Source: Dicaeum eximium (taxonomy: Eukaryota > Chordata > Aves > Passeriformes > Dicaeidae). From it: a DNA stretch of 64,000 bases. The stretch is from contig VWZP01002200.1 in assembly GCA_013396995.1 (NCBI GenBank), forward strand, positions 1,149,995 through 1,213,994. Direction: 5' to 3'. Below, in pieces: positions 1-13,331 of the stretch; the first letter of the stretch is position 1; every line of letters begins with the position of its first letter. A program made the translations under genes and the position numbers. The notes below the pieces were generated by a model. It saw only the letters and a list, made by a program, of their open reading frames with translations. It was not told the origin of the DNA and ran no database searches.

Positions 1-2316
1 TAGTGCTGGCAGTATAGGGAGACACTTGGACTCCATGGGGGAATGGTGTAATATCACCAGAGACATGTGAGGTGTAGGATAGCAGATCTCATGGAAAGAA
101 AGCTGTGGTCTGTGTGCAAAAGTGAGGGCTCTGTAAAGGGGAGTTTGAGATGGCACATCTCAATGGCAAGTGAGTGCACTCACTTCAGGTAACTTTTGGA
201 AGTTTGAACACAGTGTGAAATAATAGTCCAAGTTGCCCTGGAAAAATCAGGAAGCCAGAAAACAGGGAAAGGAAAATTCTTGAGGTGCCACAAATAAATG
301 CAGAATATTCTGGGGAAAAAGCACCTGGATCTGCACTCCTGAGGACAGAGGGACTCCCCAAGAGGTAGCAGATCCAGGGGTCAGGGAGGCAGGCTGCCAG
401 CCTCACAACATCCCAAAGCAGCAGGATATTCAGTGTAAAGGTTGAGTAGGTGCAGGCTCACAGGAGTCAGGGTTAGGTTTGCCTCTCCATGAAGGCACTT
501 TGAGTTGCACACCCCACACGATGGCCTCACCACGCAGCCCTGTGACATGTGGCCTGCAGGTTATGTCTTGCCTGTTATTAACAACCCCGTCCTGATGTCT
601 CTCCGTGATACTCTCGCAAACAATTTTTTCTCCTTCTTCAAGCCAATTATTGGGTGAGAAGGCAGGCCCTTGAGCAGCGTGGCTGTCACGTTTCTCACGT
701 CAGGGCATGGTTTGCTGCTCAGCCTGCACGGCAGCAGCAGCACCCAGATGTTTGGGTACCACCCAGCTGTGGACAGCTCGGGAACAACCCAGGGCATGGC
801 TTGCCCCGGTAGAAGTGAGGAGGGTATGATGTGCTCCTTTAGCAGCAGTGAGTTTCTGGAGAGAAACCAAGGCAGGGAGAAGAGACCAGGAGTGGAATGG
901 AAGAGTTGAAATGGGGATTTCTATCAGGGAAATTTGCCACAGGAGTGCAGAGCAGGGAGGAGATAGTATGAGAGAGTGGCCTGGGAAAGGCAGAGACAAC
1001 CTGAGTTACTGTGTGGCCAGAAAAGGATTTGTCTTTACCTTGTAAACATGTCCCTGCCTGAGTGTCTTTTAAACATTCAATTTCTTTCTAGGTGTGTGCA
1101 TTTTCAGCGCAAACTACACCACCTGAAAATGGAATTGCCCTCCCTGCCTCCCCTCCAGCCTGTTGTCTTCCAACAGACACAGAGCAGTGACTTTCTTCCC
1201 CTCATTCTACTTTGCATGGAAGGTCAGTAAGCCACGTCATACTTGACAATTTAAAAGTGTAAGTAAGGTTAAGGTGTTGGGGAGAATTATAAAATCTAGG
1301 TTACGCAAAGGATATCAAACCTGACCTTGGAAGTAAATTTTTCCAGCATCCCGTGATAAGGCATTGGGTGGAACTCTGTTAATAATTGATACAGTAGACA
1401 TGAAATAGTGGTATCAGGTTACATTAGAAAATCTGGTGCTGCTGGCTTTTTGTTGCTAAACTAATGGACTTTGGCTCCAGTGCAAACTAAGCATTGCCTT
1501 CTCAAATATCTTGGAACAAAGTGGTTGTGGCCATCCCTTCCTCCTGCCAGACCAATTTGCTGAAAACCCATGGTTGTCTTGGCAGAGGGAGGCTCTGTCT
1601 CTGCTGGTTAAATTTTTGGCTGCTAATCAGCATGAGCTGGGTCAGAACCTGTGCTGGGCTCCGAAACTCAGGCTTAGGATTTCTGTTTCACATCTTGCTT
1701 ATCATAAAGTTTCTCAGGTCCAGCCAAGCCATTTTCTACCAATGATGACCTTGTGGCTAGACACTGTGGTTTGCACGTGAACAGATGATATAGGTAATTA
1801 AAAAAAACACCAGAATAAAACACCTGCTCCCTTCGCTGGACTGGTTCTTCCTGGGTTCAGAGGAGTAACAGGCAATAAACCCCTGTGACAGCCACTAACC
1901 TCAGCAGATCTGGCTTAGATCTCACACAGAGAACAAATTTAAAACGTAAGCAAATAGTTTCACAAAGTCATTTGTTAGAGCAGAGCTTTAACATTAAACT
2001 GCTTTAGCTTTAAACTGGTAGAACAGCAGTTTAAGATCAGGGAATAGAGAGAGAAGGGAAGGGGAGGCTATGGCGTAAAGATAAACGTATTTCAAATGAT
2101 TTGCATAGCTTTGAAGGATAAACAATAGATAAAATTCTTGTTGACATTGCAGAAAATAGCACGGTTAACTTGCATTGGGTGGGTCAGAGTTTGTACTGCT
2201 GTGTGAAGGTATTGCAGAGAGGCAGGCACTCATTTCTGGTTCAGGTCACACATCAGCATGAGGTCAACAAGCCTCCCATGAGAAGGCAGGAAGACTAAAG
2301 AGGTTCATCTCCAAAA
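1..2316. other. non-coding flank, no gene recognised
   Basis: Open frames here are short, overlap on both strands and show no recognisable domain, codon bias or paired splice sites. Composition is ordinary AT/GC-mixed vertebrate intergenic sequence. I see no CR1 3'-end octamers, tRNA or CpG island in it. It could contain distal regulatory sequence, but nothing visible identifies one. Confidence 0.6.
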
Positions 2317-2321
2317 TGTTT

Positions 2322-3053
2322 TGTCCTGGGTGAATTTCTGTCCTCAAAGAGAGTGCCACTCAAAAATATGCTTTAATCTCAGTCGGTTTGGCCTTAGGTG
2401 TCAAGGAAAGTTCCCAGTCTGACCATTCAGGAGACTCCCTGGCAGCCACACTCCCAAGGCCAGACTGCTGGGACTGAAGCCCTTTCACAGTGGGCAGCTC
2501 CAGTGACCCCACAGGTGCCCCCCTGGGCTCCCTGCACACCCCATTCACACACAGTCAGACCAGGTTTCCTTATCAGTTTGACCCCAGGTTTCCCATAGCA
2601 GAGTCTCTGATGTCTCGCTCCATAAAGCCATTTACTCATGGCACAGTAACACAGAAACATCTGGAGCTGGTGCCTTCGAGGAGAACTCCAAACAATGGAA
2701 TCTCTTGGCTTTTATACCCTCAAAATCTACCTGCTCCTAGCCCCCTCTCTGCTGGCATCACCCCTCTTCATCTCCTTTGTTATCAAAAAGGTCAGCAATT
2801 CCTAGCTCCTGCTGGACTCTCAAGTGTCCATTCACCTGGCTGGCACCACCTGTCTGTGCCTTTTGTTATCCCAAAGGTTGGCAGTTCGTGGCCTCTTGTC
2901 TCCCTGGCCTCCCACCCAGAGCTCAATTTGCATCTGCAGTTTGCAAACTGAGCTACCTGGACCAGATCTATTGAGTTCAAAACGAGAGGTACAAACTTCC
3001 TTCCTCAGATAACTTCCTTCAGCACACAGGTCAGCCAAGACCTGGTGTGTGCA
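2322..3053 (-). mobile_element. probable solo LTR of an endogenous retrovirus, minus orientation
   Basis: This 732-bp block begins TGTCC and ends GTGCA on the plus strand, and is flanked by the same 5-bp word, TGTTT (2317-2321 and 3054-3058), as expected for an ERVL-type target duplication. Read on the minus strand it has an LTR-like order: two imperfect direct repeats about 86 bp apart (around 2779 and 2865) in the U3 position, a TATA box (TATAAAAG, 2716-2709), then an ATTAAA poly(A) signal (2377-2372), and an end in ACA. No internal retroviral genes are present, so it would be a solo LTR. The 5-bp flank match alone could be chance; the assignment rests on the combination. Confidence 0.5.
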
Positions 3054-3058
3054 TGTTT

Positions 3059-6000
3059 GCCTCTAGCTTCATAACCCCAGATGTGCTGCCAGCACCTCTG
3101 GCCCTCCTGCCAGCTGCTGAGGGGGCACAAGAAGAGAGGGAGGATCTGTGAACATGGCAAAGAAAGACACCCACCACAGGGTGGGTGGTTGTCTCCAGCC
3201 CACCAGCACTTGGAGGGGAAACCACAAGCAGAGACACCCTTGGGTCCCATTTGCCACATGGACTGTTGATATCCCAACTCCAGTCCTTCATGCAATGCAT
3301 CTTTCCCTTGATTCTTCCTCCCCTGTTTTTCACAGAGTGGATGTTCAGGCTGTTTTCCAGCATTCCAAGAGAGGAGTAATAATTTCCATGTAGGCAGCCA
3401 TGCTCCAAGTGTGTGCTTATTGCTGGCTTAGTGCATCCATTTCTTGTGGGAATGCTCTAGGCTGGCTGCACGGAACATGCTAAAAAAGTGATTCCAGGAG
3501 AATCAGAGTCATCACTAGAGGAAGGTACTCACAAAACTTCATTTTGGCACGCTAAGCAAAGCAGGGAGGGCTGCCTGGCAGGTTGGCCATGCAGTTCTAA
3601 GAAGAGAGCTGCAGTCCAGCCAACTCTACAACTCAAGGGACCAGGAGTGGTCAAACAATGGAGCTTTTGCTAATTCTGCAGTGTGGGGCTTGTGGCACCA
3701 AGTTGGGAGCGCTCTGTGAGCCACAATGGAGAAAACAGAAACGGTCCCAAATCTGCTGAATAGGGAAATGCCATCCCAACCATTCAGAAAGGAAACTGGA
3801 AGTCCTTTCAAAGTAGCACAATGCCAGAGAAAGCCGGTCCAAAAAGGTCCCAGAGATCTAATTATAGCCTGCAATCAATGCTGCTCTTATCCATGCTGCT
3901 AATGAACATACATGAAGTGAGCAGTTTTGCTGCTCCAGAGCTTCTTGCAGTAGAAATAGCACATTAGTAATAACTAGCTGCCTTGCCTTATTAGGGCTCA
4001 CTTTGACTTCTCCCAGATTCCCAGCCATTGGTGCATGTCCTTTGGAAATGTGGGTGCTGTAGCCAAGGTTACAGGGTGGGGTAACCAGGGCAAAGCATTG
4101 GGGAGGCTCTGGCACACACACATGTGGCTGCATTAATGGCACATGGAGAGCTGCATGATGAGGGACAGGCCTCCCAAGAGGGGCAAAATGCCACCTTTCA
4201 GAATGTGCAAGAACCCCAAATTCCTAATTGCACAGTAAAAAAAAAGAAAAACCCTTTCAGGTGCTGGGTTATATTCAACAGCTTCCTCGTGGAAAGAAAA
4301 GGTAATGATCACCCTGCTTCCTCAGGGAATGAAGCACAGAGAACAGAGGCCAGCACCTCTGTGTTATCAGGTCAGCTGATAAAGTACAAGGCTGTGCCAG
4401 GCAACTACCTCTCCTTTGCACGCTCAACAGAAAATAGATCCTGTACCTCTGGCTCTGGTCCAGATAACACCTGCCAAGAGGAAGGAGAGGCTCTGCTGCT
4501 GCTGCTGTGGAGGAGTTGCCTTCATGCACAGATGGGAGACACCAGAGGCAGTTCTCAGGCATCTGTTTTTTTCAGGCATTCATTTTTTTCCAAACAAACA
4601 AAACACAAGCTCTGTCTTGGCCTTGAAGGACTTGCAGTCTTTCGCTAGGTAGTGCAGAAAAATAGATACTGGCTACTGTGAAAATAATGACCCAAGTCAA
4701 GAGAGAGTCCCTGGCACCAGAAGAGGAGGGACTGCCCTGCTGGGGTCTGATCTGACCCAGCCTTAAAGTCACTCTAGTTTTCTCAAGGCTACTCCTTTCA
4801 AAAAACATCCTAGAAGCATATGGTCTCAATTTTCACATGGTTAGTGACATTTCTTCCCTGTATTGCCTGAAGAAAGTAATTTGGATTATTCATCCCCACA
4901 GTTCAAAAACTGCACCAGTTTGGAGTCTGGTTCCTTGGGGCTCTATTTACAACTTGCTCTGCTGGGCTGCAGAGCTGCTCCATACCAGAGACCAGATCAT
5001 TCTCTCAAATCAATGGAAAAGTTTGAGTTATGGAGATGTCGCCAGGATTCAAAATTTTCTGTTCTCATGGTCTATACTGCAGCTGGGAGCCCACCTTGGT
5101 GACTGCTCACCCATTCCTCCTACAGGGTCACCTGCACCTTGGAAAAATCTGACTACTTCAAGCTCAGATTAGTTTGTTGATTCTAGTTGTTCTCAGTGCT
5201 TCTTTGGTGCAAGATGCTATAAACTGCATCTGATATTTTCCTGTAAGACTATATCCAAATTTCTGCCTTCTTTGTTAAGGAAACAAAGGCAACTGACCTC
5301 TGGAATTTGGAAAGGAGGAAGCAGCCAAAAACAAATACAAGCAGCAGAGCTGAAAAGCAGCACCAGAGCTGAAAATACAGCTGCAGGTTAGCTCATGACC
5401 TCCTGTATATTTGAAAAGAGCCTTTGCTTTTATTTGGCTGGAGATAGAGCTGGGAGGACCCTTACTTAAACCAAGTTGTACAGAACTGGCTCACAATCTG
5501 CTTGTGGCTGATTCTAGGAGGGTATTCCCTCAAGCAGGCAGATTGAGTGTCAGAAATGCAGATTCCCTGAGGTTGGAGCTGCAAGATCCTGCCAGATGGG
5601 TGCTTTTTCCAGACTCTGGCAGACCTCTCATTTTGTAAATTGTCTTTCTCCCTTGCTCTTTCTACCCAGGATGGGGGAAGATGCTTGTCATGACTGGGGG
5701 CTTTGCTGCAGGGAGCTGGCTGATGGCAAGAAGAGGTGAACAGCTGCATGGGCTGTGCTAGAATGCCAGCGTGACTCCACTCAGCAAAGGGACCACTGAG
5801 ACAGAAGACCAAGGGGATGGGTCAGGAGTGACCTGCAGCCAATTCCCAGCCCCTTGAAAAGCATGGCTCAAGATGACAGGTGGCTCAGAGGTGCTCAGAG
5901 GAGCTCTGGCTTCTCCAGTGTGGCTGTGCAGCTGCCAAGTCTGGGGATCTGAGCAGTGCTGTAATGCTGAGCGTGACCTTAATTGTATGAAGACAGAAGA

Positions 6001-9000
6001 AACCTGAGAGTCTCTGCTGGCTCAGCTTGGCATAATGTGCAAGCATGCTGGCATTTTTTCATCCCAGACATTCTAATGGGATGCAGGATTTTCCCAAGCT
6101 GTCTCCAGCTTTGATAGATTCAGCCCTTCTAGCACACAGAAAGCAAGAGCAGTGAGTGTTTCTGATGCCAGGTTATATAACCCAGCATGAGGGGCTTGTT
6201 CCTGGCCCTACATTGTAAGACCATCTTCTCCACTCCAGGAGAGGCCTGCAGCCTTGATCATTCACCTGTGGATGTCAGACCAGGCATTATTTCTGAGTGT
6301 TTGTTGTCATTTGTCTTGCTGCTGCATTGCTATCCTGTAAAAAAGGGAAAACTTATGAAAATGCTCAGTCATGCTGCTATTAACCCCCAGGAGTGCATCC
6401 CTGCTGGTTTTATGGCTCCCTGTTTATCAGCACTGGGCTGTTATTGCAGGGCATTTAGAGGCTGTGAAAGATTTGTGTGTACATTCATTGGTTGTCTAAG
6501 AGATCTTGTTGACCACCAACTTAAAAGTTAGTGTGTGTCTGCTATGATTGCTTGCATGGCTATAAAGCATTCAAGAGATAATTGTTCTGGTCTCTGAAGT
6601 GGAATTCTTCTCCTGTCAAAGCCACTGCAGAGAAGCCGAGGGTTTGGTAGATTTATTTGGTTTTAGCTTGCCTCCTTTTGTAACTTGATCTGCTCAGGGA
6701 CAGCTTCTTGCAGAAAATGAAGCTGGACTGTGAGAGTTCTCAGCCCAAGAGGAAGACCTGTTCCAATGTCTCCCAGCCCAGTGACCAAGTGTGCTGTTGC
6801 ACAATGGGTGGAAGGTGCCACATCACCTATAGCTACCCTGAAGCCTGGCCTGGCCTGCAGCAACATCAAGGACACATTCTGCCAAGCTCATGAATAAAGA
6901 AACACTGCATTTCTGATGGCCACTCAGATGCCAATAAATCACAGCAAGCAGGGAAATGCAGGAGAAGCAACACCTGCCAGGTGTCCAAGGGAACACCATG
7001 TGAAAGGGGAATGGTTGTAAAACCTTCAGTGGACTGGAGAGGGCTATTTTATTTCTTCCTATGAAAGTGACTGTCTCCATAGCACTGGAGTGTCACCACA
7101 CAAACACTGAGGAGTTACACTCCTGCTGATAATGCTCCAGTTTTGTCCTGGCAGGGGCCATGATGGAAAAAAGCTGTAGGAGATCATGAACTCCCAATTG
7201 CTAAATATTGAGTGTTGGGAGGGAAACTGGGCTCTGTTTTGCTCAGATTGGAAGGTGGGCTGTAGGTCAATCCAGGCCTTTGACTCTTGACAGCAGGGTT
7301 TTCTAGCCACTGTATTGGGAATGTGGCTCTACCTTTCACTGCAGGAAGCCTTGGAGGATGGCAAGTACCTTGCTGTATGCATATAGCAGCTGCTCCCTTG
7401 CTCCAAACTTACAGATATTAGGACTTGCCAGCCCTGGAATATTTTTGTCCTGTGATGCTTACCTTGTACCCCCGCATCTGTATGTCCCGAATCTGGCCAG
7501 GAGCTGGAAGAAACCAGGTGTTTTGTCAAGACTACCACATTGTGCAGAGTCCTTTGATTCCTGAGGATTGTGTCTTTTCCCTTAGGAGAGCAGTGCAGCC
7601 CTGGGACAGGGCACAGAGATGTGGTGGCAGTTCCATCATTGAGTTCATCCCCATGGATGAGGCCCTGAGTGACCGCAGTTAGCGGTGAGAGTGGTTTTGC
7701 TTGGAGCAGAATCTCAGAGATCTCTTCCCACTGGAGCCTGTCAAGGATTCACTAGGTAGAAGACATCACCATGGTCTCAACAAGATTCCCACACCAGAAA
7801 CAGTGGAAGCTACAAAAGCATTTATGCATGTTTCACCCTCTTCTTAAGCCTTTTAAACATATTTCTCCTGAGTTATGGAGTTTGAGCCTTCCCTCCTCCT
7901 GAGACTGCATAGCAGCATCAGAGCAGAGCAGAGATCTGTGACTAACGGATTGGCTGGAAGGGCTTGCCCATTTCCCATTCCAGGAGCTAAAGTACCTAAA
8001 CTGGTGACTGGTCTGACTTATCTGTGCCAAAGGAACAGGCCAGCTGCAGTTATTTTTCCACAAAGACACCCTTTTTCTTTCTTTAAGCCTTGTGTAAATG
8101 TCAATAACCAGTCTTTAAAGACAGCTAACTGTTTGGCAGGGTACCTCTCCAAGGGGGAGGATAAAGACAGGCTAGGCAGCTTCTCTGGCTGCAGAGCAGC
8201 AGAACCTTGCTGGGCCAGAGCAGCTGGTTTGAAGCTTAGTTCCATCAAAAAAACCCCAAGGACATAAATATGGTTTATTGCAATAGTTTAGAGCCAGCTG
8301 AACTGCCCAGTAGGAACAAGCCTGTGGAAACACCAGGGGAGTTTGGGAGCATCACAACCAGCCCCGTGCTGCTGGCTTTCTGGCAAAGCTCTGTGCTGTT
8401 CCCAGGGGTACAGGGTGCTCTTGGTGCTGCTGAGAGCTGTGTCCTCAGCACAGCCTCCTCCCACTACACACAGGTGCCCTTCCTGCCCCCTGTGACCACA
8501 CACCAGCTTGTGGAAGACATGGTGAAATCAAGCTGATGCTCGAGTCTGGTGATGGTTACACTGGAAACAGCGTCATGGTGTGTCAGAGAGAAAAGGGCAG
8601 TGCCTGAGCAAGGGAGACACTACAGAGCAAAAGGGAACTCCATGGGACATGCTGAAACATAAGCCCCATTTACCCCTTGCCTTGTGGTCAAGACTTCCCC
8701 CAAAAAACCCAGTCTCTTAGGCTCATTTGCTGCTGCTTTGTGGAGAGGAAATTGAAGAAGAACAGATGACTGCTGCTGGGAAATGACACGCTCTAGTTTT
8801 CTCCCCTCTTACGCTGCTTTCTGTTGCAAGGCAGACACACCTCCACTCCAAGTGCCTCTGAGAGCTACATTTAAAACCAAGGAAAAGTTTGGTCCAGTAG
8901 CAAAGTACTATCTGGACACATTTACACTCCCATGATTTGGAAGAGACATGTCCCTCTGCACATTATCTCATTCTGGGCAGTTTTTCCCCAGAGCATCCCC

Positions 9001-10822
9001 ACATGGGTCCCCCTGGCAAACAGCTGAAGCAAGAATGTGGGGTGCCCATAGAATATTTTGGGCTCTGCTCAGCCAGGATGCAGGTGCAGGGAGCCTTATA
9101 TCCTGCCTTTGTCATTGTACCCAGGACCTGCAATCCAGTGTGCTCTAGAGGCTGCTGTGACAGCAGTGGCTCAGCAGAGCTGCTCCCCTGTAGGACAACA
9201 GGAGGTGGATATGGAGCAGGGGAATACTTGCCTCCTCTCTTTAACCAAACTGTCCCCAGAACACAAACTTTGGAAACCTGAACCTCCAAACACATCCAAG
9301 ATCAACATGATACCACAGCTTAGTTATCTCTGTCCAGAGGTGGCACCGAAATCCCTCAGGATACAGAGGCTTGGGAACTTCAGAGAAAGGTGGTTGGGGA
9401 AGGGGTGCAATGGCATGAGCATTCTAAGAAATCTTTATATATTAACCAGCAAGTACACAATCACACCTGCCACCAAGGGCTTTCTGGAAGCAGCAATTGC
9501 AATATCTGCATCATCTAGCATATAACACCTAGGCATTAGGGAAAACCCCAGAGCTGAGCTCTCTGGGCCCTTCTAATGTTGCACCATCTCCTCAGCTACC
9601 CTAGACAGCTTGGACTTCCCTTATGTCATAAACTGAAAGTGTCCTCACATTGGGTTTTCAGCCACAAGGCTGTTACAGGAAATGTCTGGCTGCAGTTTTC
9701 TAATTCATGAGCTTGGGCCAGCATTCAGATGTGAAAACAGCCCTGGCCAAGCCACCTCAATCACCTGAGGCAGGGACACAAATACCTTTTAATTTTTTTT
9801 TTCTTTTATGCAGCCAGAAAAACAATCCAATTACCTTTTAAAAGAGACCTGTGTTATATGTTTGATTAAAAGGACCGCAGTGGTTTAAAAAGTAACCTTA
9901 TGACAGCAGGAGCCTTGGAAAGAGGCACAGTCAGAAGGTGCTCGGTTTTATTGCTGTACAGGGCAAAGGCCAAGCTCACTCTCAGCAAGGCTGTGCAGTA
10001 AGATGGGAAGCACTGCCACAGCTGCCCAAACCAGCACACACCAAGACAAACACATCTCCCTCCCCCACAGCTTTCCATCTTACCTTATCTGTAAGCAGCA
10101 AATCCCACCCAACTCAGTAGTGGATTGATTGACGTACAACACCTTCAGAGCATCACCGAGGCTCAACCTTCCTGGTGAAAGCCAGGTCAAGTGCCGAAAT
10201 TGGCCCTGGCTGGCATTTACACCAGCTGCTCCCTTTCTGCAAAGGGACATGTTTCCTGCTAGAGCATCTTCCTGTAGTGACAACAGGGATGATTACTTGG
10301 ACGTAAGGAAGGGTCGAACTTGCATTTAATCCTGGTGTTAGAAAAGAGCCTGCCCACCCCCCACTTCTCCAACACCTCTCCCAGCATCCATCACAGCCCA
10401 GTACACAGACAGAGTAAAGCACTGATCCCAGATCAAGCTGGGGTGGGGGAAGGGGAGAAGAGGGAGAACGGAGATTGACTCAAAACAAAAGCAGAGGAAC
10501 CCGAAAAGGCTGTTCTAGCACTGCAAGCAGGGGAAGAGTGAAGAGTACTTCGGGAACACAGTGATTAGTGGGAAAATCCAGGAGCAGAGAAAAGGGTCGG
10601 GGCTCCTCCCATCCCAGGGCTGCTGAGGCAGTGGAAGCGTTTGTGTTGGCAGGAAGGCAGCAGGAATAGGCAGCTCTTTCCTGTTTCGGGCAGCAGAATT
10701 CAGAGTGGATGCGTGCTCCTCCCTGCCAATGGCCACTTGCAGGAAGCTGGACCCGTGTCCAAATCGCCTCCCCAGCCCCACGGGTGCTTAAATAAGATAC
10801 ACAGCCAACATTTTGTTCCACC
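3059..10822. other. intergenic region downstream of PPP1R3B, no gene recognised
   Basis: About 7.8 kb without a supportable coding exon. The longest frames are not preserved across any splice structure and resemble no known family. Isolated poly(A)-like words (for example AATAAA near 6893 and 6933) and a TATA-like word (near 6173) occur but do not assemble into a gene model. A poly-T tract lies near 9790. Confidence 0.55.
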
Positions 10823-10828
10823 TTTATT
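10823..10828 (-). promoter_or_regulatory. candidate distal poly(A) signal of PPP1R3B
   Basis: The minus strand reads AATAAA, about 2.5 kb beyond the PPP1R3B stop codon. No other gene starts in between, and a long 3' UTR is usual for this gene in mammals. A second AATAAA on the same strand at 13081-13076, about 250 nt after the stop, could give a short transcript form. Which site is used cannot be read from sequence alone. Confidence 0.4.
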
Positions 10829-13331
10829 TTAACAATCAGATAAAAACAGAGCCATATTTTTAAAAGAGTCGTTACATGGCAATTATAAAGTGCATTTTCC
10901 ACTTGAATGTTGTGTACAAAAATATCTTTTAAAAACAAACATGCAAAACATCCTACAAGGCACTTCCAGGCATAGAACAAGAAGAGTAACCCCCTCGTTT
11001 CTATGTTCACATTGGCAATGGAAAAAGGGTAAAGGGGAAAGGCCACAAGTAGTATTTTTAAACTGCTATTGATCAAATAGTCAGTTCTCAACCTAGCTTT
11101 TACTTATGGCACGTTCTTCTAGCTTATCTTCCATGTTCCTCCCTAAGCACACCCAAAGCACAGCCTGAAACCAAGCCCATAAGGAAATCCACCATCCACA
11201 GCACCCTGACCCACATGCCTTGCTCTGGCTCACAAAGGCACCACAAGAAGGTGCCAGGAGAACACGACTTTTCTACAGTCTGCGTCCTACAACATCAACA
11301 CCATACACTAAATAAATAAAAAGTATCACTGTCACTCAAACTTGCCTTAAGTTTAAAACAAAGCCAAGCTAGGCAACAGTCCCTTCCAGAGAGACCAGAC
11401 ACGGGCTCCAAGGGCTGACTTGGGAAGCTGTTTGAACAGAGGAACCAAACCTGATGAGTTCTAGGCTAGCAAGTAGATTCACCACCTTGACTAAGTGATC
11501 AGGCACTTGATTGAAGACACTACTGATTCTGGATTTTGAAAAAGCAGCAGTTGAAAGCCAGCTGTTCTTCCTGCAAGCTCCTGTCCCTTTTGATATCCAA
11601 CAGTGATCCCAGTATCCCTTCTAGGTTAGAGTAAAACAGCTTCTAAGTATTTATACAGTAGTCTCCAGAATTAAAAGCTATGTTAACAAAGTTAAGTAGT
11701 CTAGCCTGTTGCTTTTCTCCAGCACATCCACAGGCTACTACAGGCACCCAAAATTATATAAAGCTTATGCACTAGAAAAAGTAGCATTCCCTTGACCTCT
11801 ATTTCTACAGACTGTTCTCTCTTTGAGCTGAGGGTTAAGTTATTCTGCTCAGTTAGCACCCAAGAAGCTCTGTGAGGCTGTTTGGCACTGCCAAGCTCAC
11901 CACCCCAGCACACATCCAGAAGACAAGCCACCTCTAATCCCAGGGATGGCTCACATCTGTGATTTGTCTCACATGCAGAGGTGCTGTCAGGATAACCCCA
12001 CATCTCGCTCTCCTCAGGGCTAGTTCTTTGCATAGGTGGGGTGAGCCACTTTCATGGTCAGAGATGCAAAGTCTGGACACTTGCAGGTCAAACTGGCAGA
12101 TGCTGCTCCAGCAGAGAGGGAAGCCCAGCACATTCATCCAGGACAGCCACAGCACCCCTGCATGCAAGCAGTGCCTTTATCTGCCACGCAGCCCATGGCA
12201 CAGAGTAACAAACCATTACCAGATCTTAAAAGCAACATCTGTTCCAAAGCCTGTTCATCCCAAAGCATTGCTGGGATTGCACATACTACCCCCTTCTCAG
12301 TCAAGGCACTTCCACCACAGTAGGTACACAACAGTCACCTTCCTGTACAGGACAGCACAGACAGCCACAGGGTCTGTTTGTGTTTAGCTCCTGTTACACC
12401 TGAGCAGAGTCTCCTGCACAGGACCCTGGGCCCCAGTTGGATAAAACTCTGGTTTACAGTCCACAGGAGGATGAAATGCATTTTCAGGGTCCAGCACAGC
12501 CAACTTCAGATGTCCATCAAGGGAAAAAAGCATCATTGATCACTTGTGATTAAAGAAACAGGAAGGTTTTCAAGAAGGCAATCAATCAAGGATGTCAACC
12601 CACAGCTGTGTTACAAGCACCACACAGCTAGAGCTAATCTCTATTTTTGGTAACACCAATGGTATGAGAGATTTTCAAGATCATCTGATATAACAACCAG
12701 TGACTAAGCATACCAGATCCTTTCCCACAGGCACATCTCCTAACATGGCAGGTTGTAGGGCCCCACTTCCTGTCATCACATTGCATTTTCACTTCCAAAA
12801 CATGCTTTCTGCCTCCAGTAGGAAGGGCCTCACTACAAGGATATGTGCAAAGAGAGGACTCCATTCCTGGCAATCCAACCACACTCTTTCCTGACAGGCA
12901 CAGGCTGGCTTTGCAAGGAGAACCCTGCAGCTGTAGTAGAGCCCACTAACAATATAATACTAGGAAATATTTTGAAAGAGCCTTTTAATACTAGGCAGGC
13001 AATACAAAGCAGCCACCACTACACAGCTTGATCAGGCAACATAAGCACTGTAGTGTTTCCCTGGACACTGGCATATTTATTGAAGAGGAAGAAGAAGTGC
13101 TGAAGAGACATGAGCGGTCCTTGGTCCTCTGATCATCTGGAGAGCCAGATTTGCTTCTCTCACTGTAAGCCCCCTGCCAGCAGAGCACCGCACATCTGGT
13201 TTTGCTGGGAGGCTTATGCTAAGCTACACAGAGCCATACTTCTTCCACCTATTCATACACCTGTGTTCAGACCAGCCCCAAGGCCTGCAGGCACACCAGC
13301 AACAGTTACTCAGCCTGGCCTTGGTCCTTGG
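10829..13331 (-). other. probable PPP1R3B 3' untranslated region
   Basis: This stretch lies between the PPP1R3B stop codon and the distal AATAAA. It has no supportable coding frame on either strand and no recognisable transposon; the frames seen (for example up to 203 codons on the minus strand near 10480-11091) have no domain. It contains AT-rich tracts of the kind common in regulated 3' UTRs. Assignment as UTR is inference from position. Confidence 0.45.

Noticed and set aside
6173..6893. Possible small gene: TATATAA word at 6173, ATG at 6187 with a hydrophobic start, and a short Cys-rich frame at 6708-6893 after CTTCTTGCAG, ending next to AATAAA
   Set aside because: The ATG lies only about 7 bp after the TATA-like word, too close for a transcription start; the two frames do not join with a convincing donor and acceptor, and neither resembles a known family.
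10480..11091. 203-codon minus-strand open frame
   Set aside because: Lies at the end of the probable PPP1R3B 3' UTR, covers the AATAAA signal and has no domain.
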